DNA of 10,229 bases. Source: DASTRU01 sp035761045 (GTDB lineage Bacteria > Pseudomonadota > Gammaproteobacteria > Burkholderiales > Burkholderiaceae_E). The notes beneath the pieces are model-generated. The model did no database searches. It saw nothing but the letters and a program-made list of their open reading frames with translations, and was not told the DNA's origin. The DNA is taken from positions 1-10,229 of the forward strand of contig DASTRU010000099.1 in the NCBI GenBank assembly GCA_035761045.1. Reading direction: 5' to 3'. A program made the position numbers and the translations under genes. Each line of letters starts with the position of its first letter. The first letter of the stretch is position 1. Of the stretch, positions 1 through 6,564 are shown piece after piece.

Positions 1-1730
1 AGCATCGCGGTTTCAGGCAATAGCTTCGAGAAGTAAAACCGAATGGTCGCAAGCTTGGCGGTATAAAACTTATCGCCGGACGATTGTTTATCCAGCGCCA
101 CCCGCGCCATGCGCGCGAAGAAGTAGGCAAACACCAAATGACCGACCACGCGCAAATAATCGACTGCCGCGCCGCCGACTTCTTCTTGATTGCCCATGGC
201 TTTCATGCCGAGTTCCATCGTCAGCTTGGTGACCTTGTCGCCTAAGTCTGCCAACGGATTAATGAACTCTTGCATGTCCTCGCTCACGCCATGCTCTTCG
301 ATGAAGTCTTGCACGAGCTTGCCGAACTTGCGCAGTTTGGTGCCGTTATCCATCAACACTTTGCGGCCGAGTAAGTCGAGCGATTGAATCGTGTTGGTGC
401 CTTCGTAAATCATGTTGATGCGCGCATCGCGCACGAACTGCTCCATGCCCCATTCACTGATGTAGCCATGGCCGCCAAACACTTGCAGGCATTCGCTGGT
501 CGCGATCCATCCGTTATCCGTTAAAAACGCCTTGGCGATTGGCGTGAGCAGCGCGACGAAATCCGCCGCTTCCTTGCGCACGTCTTCGTCGGGATGATGC
601 AACTCGCGGTCAAGCTGCATCGACAACCACGCCACCATCGCGCGGCCACCTTCGGCATACGCGCGCGCGGTGAGCAGCATGCGTCGCACGTCTGGATGAA
701 CGATGATCGGATCGGCCGCTTTATCGGGCGACTTAGGACCCGAGAGACTGCGCATTTGCACACGGTCTTTCGCATATGCCGCCGCGTTTTGATAGGCGAC
801 TTCCGTAAGCCCCAAGGACTGCACGCCGACCGCCAAACGCGCCGCGTTCATCATCACGAACATTGCTTGCAAGCCGCGATTGGGCTCGCCGATCAACCAA
901 CCGCGCGCGCCGTCGATATACATCTGACAGGTGGAGTTGGAATGAATACCCATCTTGTGCTCGATGCCGTTGCACACGATCGGGTTGCGTTCGCCAATCG
1001 AGCCATCGGCTTTCGGCAAAAATTTAGGCACCACGAATAAGGAAATGCCCTTGGTGCCGGCCGGCGCGTCGGGCAAACGCGCGAGTACTAAGTGCACGAT
1101 GTTCTCGGCCATGTCGTGTTCGCCGGAACTAATAAAAATCTTTTGCCCTTCGATCTTGTAGCTGCCGTCGCCTTGCGGTTCGGCCTTGGTGCGCAAGAGT
1201 CCTAAGTCGGTACCGCAATGCGGCTCGGTCAAGCACATCGTGCCCGTCCATTCGCCCGACGATAGCTTAGGCAAATAGGTTTTCTTTTGCTCCTCGCTGC
1301 CATGCGCGAGCAAGCATTCATACGCGCCATGCGTAAGTCCCGGATACATCAGCCATGCTTGATTGGCCGAGTTACCCATTTCGTAAAACAACGTGTTGAG
1401 CAAGAACGGCAAGCCTTGGCCGCCGTATTCCGGTTCGCACGCGAGCGCGGCCCAGCCGCCTTCGACGTATTGTCGGTACGCCTCCTTGTAACCCTCGGGC
1501 GTGCGCACCTCGTGCGTGGTCTTGTCGTGCGTGCAGCCTTGCTCATCGCCCACGCGGTTCAATGGAAACAACACCTGCTCGCAAAACTTAGCGCCTTCCT
1601 CGAGCACGGCATCCATCGTCGCGGCATCCATCTCCGCGTGCCGCGGCATATCGCGATACACGCTTTCCACATCGAGCATTTCGTGCAGCACGAACTGCAT
1701 GTCGCGTAACGGGGCTTTGTAAATCGGCAT
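1..1730 (-). CDS. Acyl-CoA dehydrogenase, large subfamily with C-terminal domain (3'-truncated by window edge)
   Basis: FAD-dependent dehydrogenase that introduces the alpha-beta double bond into an acyl-CoA and passes electrons to electron-transfer flavoprotein. About 576 residues are visible. The frame stays open to base 1, so only the extreme C-terminus (roughly 20 residues for a family of about 600) is missing. The N-terminus MPIYKAPLRDMQFVLHEML is the cap typical of this subfamily. A flavin-contact segment CLTEPHCGTDLG lies at residues 166-177. Next come HGYISEWGMEQFVRDARI (421-438) and IYEGTNTIQ (441-449), whose Glu443 corresponds to the catalytic base of medium-chain acyl-CoA dehydrogenases. 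Residues after about 460 form the extra C-terminal acyl-CoA-dehydrogenase-like domain. The start is fixed by an AGGAG ribosome site 5 nt upstream. The subfamily includes fatty-acyl and 3-methylmercaptopropionyl-CoA (DmdC-like) dehydrogenases. The substrate cannot be read from the sequence, so no symbol is given. It lies 40 bp after a TetR gene, probably as one transcript. Confidence 0.95.
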   Translation of the reverse strand, partial: MPIYKAPLRDMQFVLHEMLDVESVYRDMPRHAEMDAATMDAVLEEGAKFCEQVLFPLNRVGDEQGCTHDKTTHEVRTPEGYKEAYRQYVEGGWAALACEPEYGGQGLPFLLNTLFYEMGNSANQAWLMYPGLTHGAYECLLAHGSEEQKKTYLPKLSSGEWTGTMCLTEPHCGTDLGLLRTKAEPQGDGSYKIEGQKIFISSGEHDMAENIVHLVLARLPDAPAGTKGISLFVVPKFLPKADGSIGERNPIVCNGIEHKMGIHSNSTCQMYIDGARGWLIGEPNRGLQAMFVMMNAARLAVGVQSLGLTEVAYQNAAAYAKDRVQMRSLSGPKSPDKAADPIIVHPDVRRMLLTARAYAEGGRAMVAWLSMQLDRELHHPDEDVRKEAADFVALLTPIAKAFLTDNGWIATSECLQVFGGHGYISEWGMEQFVRDARINMIYEGTNTIQSLDLLGRKVLMDNGTKLRKFGKLVQDFIEEHGVSEDMQEFINPLADLGDKVTKLTMELGMKAMGNQEEVGGAAVDYLRVVGHLVFAYFFARMARVALDKQSSGDKFYTAKLATIRFYFSKLLPETAM

Positions 1731-1735
1731 GGTTT

Positions 1736-1740
1736 CTCCT
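1736..1740 (-). promoter_or_regulatory. Shine-Dalgarno site of the acyl-CoA dehydrogenase
   Basis: On the minus strand AGGAG is followed by five bases (AAACC) and then ATG at 1730-1728. It is the clearest ribosome binding site in the window and decides the start. Most other genes here lack an obvious one, which suggests strong independent translation of this enzyme even if it shares a transcript with tetR. Confidence 0.75.
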
Positions 1741-1770
1741 AAAAGTAGTAATGCCGCGAGCGGTTGTGAT

Positions 1771-2421
1771 TTAAGTCGTACGACGCGCGCGCCGCGTGGG
1801 GTCGTCAACGGGCGCGCGATAAGCATCCAGCAAACGCGCGAACGCCGTCTTCGCGCGCGTCACGCTGCCCTTGGCGCGCATCAATCGTGCTTCGTGATGC
1901 AAGGCCAGCATGATTCCGTAGATCTCATAGATCAATTGGTGGGCATCCGTATCCGCGCGTAGATGACGCTCTTGCACCGCCATCTCGATCGCGCGTTCAA
2001 GCGCGCGTTGCCACGCGCCCACCATCTCCACCAAGGCATCGCGCACCGGACCGGGTCGATCGTCGAACTCCACCGCGCCGCTTACGTAAATGCAGCCTTG
2101 GGGAATTTCCACCGAGCGCACATGCTCGACCCAATTCGCGAACATCGCCTCCAATCGCGGCAAGCCGCGCGCCTTACGCAACGCGGGCGCGAACACCGTC
2201 GCCTCGAACCGTTCGTGATAGGCCCGCAACGTGGCGATTTGCAAATCCTCGCGCGAACCAAAATGCGCGAACACGCCCGACTTACTCATGCCCGTGCGCT
2301 CGGCGATCAAACCAATCGTCAAGCCCTCGAGCCCGTCGCGCGCGGCGAGCGCGAGCGCGGCGTCGAGAATGGCCGTACGGGTTTGTTCGCCCTTGGTGCG
2401 GCTGGTGGCCTGTGACGTCAT
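1771..2421 (-). CDS. TetR/AcrR-family transcriptional regulator, probably of the adjacent acyl-CoA dehydrogenase
   Basis: A 216-residue one-component repressor, normal length for TetR proteins. The N-terminal DNA-binding domain is clear. Helix 1 lies near residues 12-28 (EQTRTAILDAALALAARDG). The helix-turn-helix follows (LTIGLIAERTGMSKSGVFAHFGSREDL, written here as its key parts: LTIGLIAERTG at 34-44 and KSGVFAHFGSREDL at 47-60). The rest is the helical ligand-binding and dimerisation domain, including GCIYVSGAVEFDDRPGPVRD, and it ends in an Arg-rich tail. The next gene downstream is an acyl-CoA dehydrogenase after 40 bp with no terminator-like hairpin, and TetR regulators beside such genes commonly sense acyl-CoAs. 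The acyl-CoA ligand is inference. A perfect inverted repeat at the predicted transcription start (2457-2478) suggests autorepression. No strong ribosome binding site precedes the ATG. It is not assignable to a named regulator such as FadR, PsrA or FadP from sequence reading alone. Confidence 0.93.
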   Translation of the reverse strand: MTSQATSRTKGEQTRTAILDAALALAARDGLEGLTIGLIAERTGMSKSGVFAHFGSREDLQIATLRAYHERFEATVFAPALRKARGLPRLEAMFANWVEHVRSVEIPQGCIYVSGAVEFDDRPGPVRDALVEMVGAWQRALERAIEMAVQERHLRADTDAHQLIYEIYGIMLALHHEARLMRAKGSVTRAKTAFARLLDAYRAPVDDPTRRARRTT

Positions 2422-2456
2422 GACAGGTGGCGAGTGCGAGGAGTCTTTCAGGAAAT

Positions 2457-2478
2457 AAATCGAACGTTCGTTCGATTT
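2457..2478. promoter_or_regulatory. 22-bp inverted repeat, candidate TetR operator
   Basis: Two perfect 10-bp arms, AAATCGAACG and CGTTCGATTT, are separated by TT. The repeat lies 35 bp upstream of the tetR ATG and immediately downstream of a predicted -10 element, covering roughly +1 to +22 of the transcript. Size, symmetry and position match an autoregulatory operator of a dimeric TetR protein. An alternative is a Rho-independent terminator for hslR, since a T-rich run follows on the minus strand. The run is broken (ATTTATTT), so I think the operator reading is better. Confidence 0.7.
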
Positions 2479-2485
2479 TTAAGCG

Positions 2486-2514
2486 ACCTTACGCCGCTCG
2501 CACAGGCGCGTCAA
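2486..2514 (-). promoter_or_regulatory. Predicted sigma70 promoter of tetR and the acyl-CoA dehydrogenase
   Basis: On the minus strand a -35 element TTGACG (bases 2514-2509, five of six consensus positions) is separated by exactly 17 bp from TAAGGT (2491-2486, a -10 element keeping the important first T-A and last T). Transcription would start near 2479, at the edge of the inverted repeat 2457-2478, so a bound repressor would block initiation. This is read by eye and not mapped. Confidence 0.55.
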
Positions 2515-2538
2515 ACATTTCTTATCGAAGAAGCGGCA

Positions 2539-2961
2539 TTACCGACCAGAACGTAAACGATCGAGATCGCGGCGCTCGCGTTTGGTGGGGCGGCCTTGGC
2601 GTTGCGTTTCGGGATCGGGCGCGAGACGGCGCATCTCGGCCGCGCGTTCGCGGGCCGCGCGGCTCGCGGGCGTTTCCTCGTACAAGGTTTGCGCGACCTT
2701 GGCGGGGCCACGCACGTCGGAGACATCGAGCACACGCACTTCGAATTCACCACCGGGCGTGACGACGAAAATCCAATCGCCGGCTTGCACGTCCTTGCCC
2801 GGCTTCGCGTCGCTGCCGTTCAAACGCACGCGGCCGCGCTCGCACGCGGTGACGGCAAGCGCGCGGGTTTTAAAAAAACGCGCCGCCCATAACCATTTAT
2901 CCAAGCGCACACGCGACAAAGACTCGTGGGTCGTCATGGCCAAAAGCCTAGCGCCGCTCAT
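2539..2961 (-). CDS. hslR: Ribosome-associated heat-shock protein HslR (S4 RNA-binding domain, Hsp15 family)
   Basis: A small basic RNA-binding protein. The E. coli homologue Hsp15 binds free 50S subunits carrying a peptidyl-tRNA nascent chain after translation aborts and helps recycle them. The S4 domain begins with VRLDKWLWAARFFKTRALA, nearly the family signature, continues through a GRVRLNG turn, and is followed by LYEETPASRAAR and an Arg/Lys-rich tail ending KRERRDLDRLRSGR, as in E. coli Hsp15. Two starts are possible. ATG at 2961 gives 140 residues and overlaps the upstream stop as ATGA, favouring translational coupling. ATG at 2937 gives 132 residues, closer to the 133 of E. coli. Neither has a good ribosome site, and I keep the coupled one. 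It is the last gene of the middle cluster and ends 61 bp before the inverted repeat ahead of tetR. Confidence 0.93.
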   Translation of the reverse strand: MSGARLLAMTTHESLSRVRLDKWLWAARFFKTRALAVTACERGRVRLNGSDAKPGKDVQAGDWIFVVTPGGEFEVRVLDVSDVRGPAKVAQTLYEETPASRAARERAAEMRRLAPDPETQRQGRPTKRERRDLDRLRSGR

Positions 2962-3605
2962 GCCCGCAGTGGAAGCACGCGATCGGGCGTGACGAGAAAT
3001 ATTCGATCTCCGGGCGCCGGCGCGATCGTATGCGTACCGGTAAAACTACCAAACGCGGGCAGCACGCCCAGCGCATGGTTGAACCAAAAACACGGCAACC
3101 GCACCGCCTCGCCGCGCCCATGCAAGCGATAGGCAGGATGAATATGCCCCGCCAGCACATATGCGCCGTCCAAGGTTTGCGGGTGATGGCATAAGGCGAA
3201 GGGGCCGAACCGAAAGGGTTCGTCCACCACGCGTACGCCGAGATCCTTCGGTGGCTCGCCCGCGCGTGCATCGTGATTACCGCGCACGAGCACGAGATCG
3301 AGTTGCGCGCACCTTGATCGCCATGCGCGCAACGCGCCCAAGGTCGCGGGCGCATGCGAGGTTTTGGCGTGAAGAAAATCGCCGAGGAACACGATGCGTT
3401 CGGCCTGCGTGGTGTCTAGCAATGCATCGAGCACGGCGAGATTTTCCGCCGTCGTGCCGCGTGGCACTGGCACGCCCTGCGCGCGAAACGCGGCGGCCTT
3501 ACCGAAGTGAATATCGGCGATGAATAAGGTGCGTTCGCGCGCCCAGTACGCCGCGCGTTGCGGCAACAAATGCAAACGCTCGCCGGCGATTTCGATTTCG
3601 TTCAT
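2958..3605 (-). CDS. pdeM: PdeM-like metallophosphoesterase (ligase-associated DNA damage response endonuclease family)
   Basis: A 215-residue calcineurin-like phosphoesterase with the full two-metal site: DIHFGK (Asp31, His33), GDFLH (Asp76), GNHD (Asn110, His111), a CHHP segment (140-142) and GHIHP (His154, His156). Length and the DIHFGKAAAFR, GDFLHAK and CHHP context match the PdeM group. In other bacteria this group is usually encoded next to an ATP-dependent DNA ligase, an Lhr-type DEXH helicase and a beta-lactamase-fold exonuclease, and is linked to DNA repair. None of those partners is in this window. Here it lies between cca (41 bp upstream) and hslR (4-bp ATGA overlap), so it is co-transcribed with RNA-related genes. 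The protein is cytoplasmic, with no signal peptide. The actual substrate is not shown by the sequence. Confidence 0.88.
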   Translation of the reverse strand: MNEIEIAGERLHLLPQRAAYWARERTLFIADIHFGKAAAFRAQGVPVPRGTTAENLAVLDALLDTTQAERIVFLGDFLHAKTSHAPATLGALRAWRSRCAQLDLVLVRGNHDARAGEPPKDLGVRVVDEPFRFGPFALCHHPQTLDGAYVLAGHIHPAYRLHGRGEAVRLPCFWFNHALGVLPAFGSFTGTHTIAPAPGDRIFLVTPDRVLPLRA

Positions 3606-3646
3606 GGCAAATGGACTCGCTACACGACAGCCGCGTTCCGCGCGCT

Positions 3647-4864
3647 TTACTTCCCCAGCGCCCCCGCAACCGCCCGAACCCGCGCCGCGCGCACCGCTTC
3701 ACGAATCGCCGTGGGCCGCGCGACGTGTTCGGCCGCGATCGCGCCCGCATCCACGCCACGCGCCGCCGCCAATGCACTCAACCAAGGTTCGCGCACGACA
3801 AACGGTCGATCAAACATCCCCAACCTTCCGCGCTGATCCGCCTCGCATGCATCGAGCATTGCGTGGAACCGTTCGGGCCGGCGAAACGCATCGACGCGCT
3901 CAAGCAAGTCGACGACGGTCGCGGCGCGCATCTCGCCGATGCGCATGAGATTGCCGTGGTCGCGCGCGACGATGAGCGCGAGATCGCGGCACTCGACCGG
4001 CACGCGCCAGCGTTCGCACAAGTCACGCGCCAGCTTCACCGAACGCGCTTCATGGCCGTGATGACGCGGCCACATTTGCGGATCGGTCGCGCCTTTTCCT
4101 AAGTCGTGCAGCAAGGCCGCGAATCGCGTGGGCAAGGCATGACCAAGCGTGGCGGAAGCGTCGATCACCATCATCACGTGCACGCCGGTATCGACTTCCG
4201 GATGATGCTCGGCGCCTTGCGGCACACCCCATAGAGCGTCCAGCTCGGGCGCGAGGCGCTTGAGCGCGCCGCATGCGCGCAAGACGTCGAACATGCGCGA
4301 GGGCGTGGACTCCATCAAGCCGCGCGAGACTTCTTGCCAGACGCGCTCGGGCACTAGGGCATCGACCTCGCCGTCGTTGACCATCGATCGCATCAACGCA
4401 AGCGTTTCGGGCGCGATTGAAAAATCGCTAAATCGCGCGGCGAAGCGCGCGATGCGCAAGATGCGCACCGGGTCTTCGACGAACGCATCGCTAACGTGGC
4501 GAAACACCCGCGCGCGCAGATCGGCTTGCCCGTTGAACGGATCGACGAGCACGCCGTCCTCGCCACGCGCGATGGCGTTGATCGTTAGGTCGCGTCGCTG
4601 CAAATCGTCTTCGAGCGTTACGTCGGGCGCCGCGTGAAAGCTAAAGCCGTGATAGCCAGGCGCCGTCTTACGCTCGGTACGGGCGAGCGCATATTCCTCG
4701 TTGGTTCGTGGATGCAAGAAGACCGGAAAGTCGCGCCCCACCGGCCGATAGCCAAGGCTCATCATGTGCTCGGGCGTCGCGCCCACCACCACCCAATCGC
4801 GGTCGCGCACTTCAAGGCCGAGCAACTCGTCGCGCAAACTTCCGCCGACTTGATAAATCTTCAC
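3647..4864 (-). CDS. cca: Multifunctional CCA-adding tRNA nucleotidyltransferase / HD-domain phosphohydrolase
   Basis: Adds or repairs the 3'-terminal CCA of tRNAs from CTP and ATP without a nucleic-acid template. The 405-residue product aligns by eye along its whole length with the E. coli enzyme. It has the nucleotidyltransferase motif GGSLRDELLG (7-16), the metal-binding pair Asp21/Asp23 in RDRDWVVVG, EEYALARTERK (56-66), RRDLTINA (90-97) and the EDPVRILRIARFAARF region (130-145). The C-terminal half carries an HD domain (HPEVDTGVH 221-229, His253-Asp254 in LLHDLGKG, PRHHGHE 266-272). In gammaproteobacterial homologues this domain gives 2',3'-cyclic phosphodiesterase, 2'-nucleotidase and phosphatase activities. 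The start is GTG at 4864, 8 bp after the GST stop. The same frame is open further upstream to 5275, but that part overlaps the GST gene and has no family similarity. No clear ribosome site is seen, so coupling to GST is likely. Confidence 0.96.
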   Translation of the reverse strand: MKIYQVGGSLRDELLGLEVRDRDWVVVGATPEHMMSLGYRPVGRDFPVFLHPRTNEEYALARTERKTAPGYHGFSFHAAPDVTLEDDLQRRDLTINAIARGEDGVLVDPFNGQADLRARVFRHVSDAFVEDPVRILRIARFAARFSDFSIAPETLALMRSMVNDGEVDALVPERVWQEVSRGLMESTPSRMFDVLRACGALKRLAPELDALWGVPQGAEHHPEVDTGVHVMMVIDASATLGHALPTRFAALLHDLGKGATDPQMWPRHHGHEARSVKLARDLCERWRVPVECRDLALIVARDHGNLMRIGEMRAATVVDLLERVDAFRRPERFHAMLDACEADQRGRLGMFDRPFVVREPWLSALAAARGVDAGAIAAEHVARPTAIREAVRAARVRAVAGALGK

Positions 4865-4872
4865 GGACAAAC

Positions 4873-5520
4873 TTAGGCGTAAATGCCGTCGTACCGCGCG
4901 ATGGGACGGCCGTCCGCGTGCGCATCCGCCACCCATTGCGCGACGGCGGGATGCGTCTCCACCGCGCGCATGTACGCCTCGCACTCGGCCGGCATCGCGA
5001 CCTCGTAGGTGCGAAAGCGCATGACGACGGGCGCATACATCGCGTCGGCCGCCGTCCACGCGCCAAACAAGAACGGCCCCCCCGATGCCTTGAGCGCGTC
5101 GCGCCACATCGACGTAATGCGCGCGATTTCCGCCTCGACCTCGCTCGTGCGGCCCTTGCCCGGATAGCGGTTGCGAATATTCATCGACATATGCGTGCGT
5201 AGCGCCGCGAACCCCGCATGCATTTCCGCCGAGATGCAACGCGCCCGCGCGCGTGCCGCGACTTGCGCGGGCCATAGCCCGCGATCGGGAAAACGTTCGG
5301 CGACGTATTCAATGATCGCCAGCGAATCCCAAATACGCAGCTCGCCGTCTTCCAACACCGGCACGCGGCCCGAGGGACTGACCTCGGCGATCCGCGCGGC
5401 GGTGTCGTCTTGCGCGAGACGAATCAGCCGTTCCTCGAAGGCAATGTTGGCCGCCTTGAGCGCCACCCACGGCCGCATCGACCACGAGGAATAATTTTTA
5501 TCGCCGATGAATAAACGCAT
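4873..5520 (-). CDS. Glutathione S-transferase family protein
   Basis: A 215-residue cytosolic protein with GST architecture. The N-terminal thioredoxin-like domain spans residues 1 to about 78 and the all-helical C-terminal domain about 85 to 205. The opening MRLFIGDKNYSSWSMRPW carries the serine-containing active-site loop (Ser11, Ser12, Ser14) of zeta/GstA-like bacterial GSTs. GRVPVLEDGE (51-60) holds the cis-proline (Pro54) and WDSLAI (64-69) the glutathione gamma-glutamyl-binding Asp-Ser. Members conjugate glutathione to electrophiles or act in isomerisation or thiol reactions, and the substrate here is unknown. The start is supported by AAGGA about 9 nt upstream of the ATG. It lies 12 bp after the NDUFA9-like gene and 8 bp before cca, so it is firmly inside the cluster. 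Whether it has a functional link to tRNA processing or is just a passenger in a conserved order cannot be decided. Confidence 0.92.
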   Translation of the reverse strand: MRLFIGDKNYSSWSMRPWVALKAANIAFEERLIRLAQDDTAARIAEVSPSGRVPVLEDGELRIWDSLAIIEYVAERFPDRGLWPAQVAARARARCISAEMHAGFAALRTHMSMNIRNRYPGKGRTSEVEAEIARITSMWRDALKASGGPFLFGAWTAADAMYAPVVMRFRTYEVAMPAECEAYMRAVETHPAVAQWVADAHADGRPIARYDGIYA

Positions 5521-5532
5521 ACGGTGGAGTCC

Positions 5533-6510
5533 TTAACGACGCGCGCGCGTGCGGTATTGCGACAAGGCAGCCTCGGGCGTGCCCGCGAACGTTTGCGTCA
5601 CGCCGCTTTCAAGCGGCACGAGGCGATCGAGGCCGAGTTCCTTAGGCGGCGTCCAACCGGGCGGCGCGACGTTATCGACGCGCATCGAGTCCAAGTTGTC
5701 GCGCGACATGAGCGGCGTGCCTGGCAGATGTTCGAGCATCCAGGCTTGCAATCGCGCAAGCGCGTCGGGCAGCGGCAGCACCGGACGCGGGTGACCGCTA
5801 GCAATCGAGGCCATGCGCACGAGTTCGCGCAAGGTGTACACGCGCGGACCGGCGAGTACATAGGTCTTGCCAATGGTTTCGCGTTCGTCGAGCGCGTTCA
5901 CGAACGCACGCGCGACATCCATGACATGGATCGGCTGAAACCGCGCTCGCGCACCACCAATGGGTAGGACTGGAAACCAGCGCGCGAGCTTGGCGAATAA
6001 ATTGATGAAATGGTCGTCCGGACCAAACACGACCGATGGACGGAAGATCGTCCAATCGATGCCGCCCTCGCCGCTCAAGCCGTTGCGCGCCGCCGCTTCG
6101 CCGTCGGCCTTGCTGCGCAAATACATCGACGGCGCGTCGGATGCGGCGCCTAAAGCGCTCATGTGCAAGAAGCGCCGCACGCCTTGCGCGCGCATCGCGC
6201 TCACGATGGCACGCGGTAAATCAACGTGCGCGCGCGCGAAATCGGGGCCGTAAGGGTCACCCGGCCGCGAATGCAAGATGCCGACGAGATTGATGACCGC
6301 GTCGCAACGGCTCACCAATTGCATGAGCGTCGAGGCGTCGTGCACATCGGCCTCGACGACATCGACGGTTGGCAACGGCAAGAGATCGCGCGCATGCGCG
6401 TAACGGCGCGTTGGCACGATCACGCGACAACCGCGATCGACGAGTTGCGCGACGATGGCATGACCAATAAAGCCCGAACCACCGACCACGAGAATGCTCT
6501 GGTGTCGCAT
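5533..6510 (-). CDS. NDUFA9-like NAD(P)-dependent epimerase/dehydrogenase (atypical SDR)
   Basis: A Rossmann-fold protein of the extended or atypical short-chain dehydrogenase group, resembling bacterial proteins named complex I NDUFA9 subunit family. The dinucleotide-binding loop VVGGSGFIG is at residues 8-16, and the ADVHD segment near 55 fits the adenine-contact position. NLVGIL (about 74-79) replaces the usual NNAG-type motif. Tyr130 and Lys134 form the YxxxK pair in MYLRSKADGE. FRPSVVFGPDDHFINLF follows, as in the family. A bacterial complex I role is not established, and alternatives include a nucleotide-sugar or quinone-related reductase. The ATG at 6510 is preferred. An in-frame GTG two codons upstream (6516) is also possible, and neither has a strong ribosome site. 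The gene is 54 bp after slt and 12 bp before the GST gene. Confidence 0.92.
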   Translation of the reverse strand: MRHQSILVVGGSGFIGHAIVAQLVDRGCRVIVPTRRYAHARDLLPLPTVDVVEADVHDASTLMQLVSRCDAVINLVGILHSRPGDPYGPDFARAHVDLPRAIVSAMRAQGVRRFLHMSALGAASDAPSMYLRSKADGEAAARNGLSGEGGIDWTIFRPSVVFGPDDHFINLFAKLARWFPVLPIGGARARFQPIHVMDVARAFVNALDERETIGKTYVLAGPRVYTLRELVRMASIASGHPRPVLPLPDALARLQAWMLEHLPGTPLMSRDNLDSMRVDNVAPPGWTPPKELGLDRLVPLESGVTQTFAGTPEAALSQYRTRARR

Positions 6511-6564
6511 GTTCACGTCACGAGGAAGAGAGTTGAAGTGGAACGTCGTTTGTTATTTGTTTGT

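Noticed and set aside
1..1730. Several plus-strand open frames of 65-148 codons opposite the acyl-CoA dehydrogenase
   Set aside because: The minus strand has one continuous frame with full family motifs. The plus-strand frames overlap one another and show no motifs.
2457..2485. Inverted repeat as a Rho-independent terminator of hslR
   Set aside because: The perfect symmetry leaves only a 2-base centre, the stem is AT-rich at its base, the following T-run is interrupted, and it sits just downstream of a good promoter. The operator reading fits better, though a dual role is not excluded.
2526..2762. Plus-strand open frames around 2427-2992 opposite hslR
   Set aside because: Arg/Ala-rich shadow frames antisense to hslR, with no ribosome site or family resemblance.
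4865..5275. N-terminal extension of the cca frame
   Set aside because: It overlaps the GST gene entirely, is Arg/Gly-rich without family similarity, and the conserved enzyme begins exactly at GTG 4864 (KIYQVGGSLRD).
6220..6245. Runs of alternating CGCG/GCGC (also at many other points), considered as Z-DNA or repeat elements
   Set aside because: Short, irregular and spread through all genes. They reflect frequent Ala and Arg codons (GCG, CGC) in this genome rather than a distinct element.
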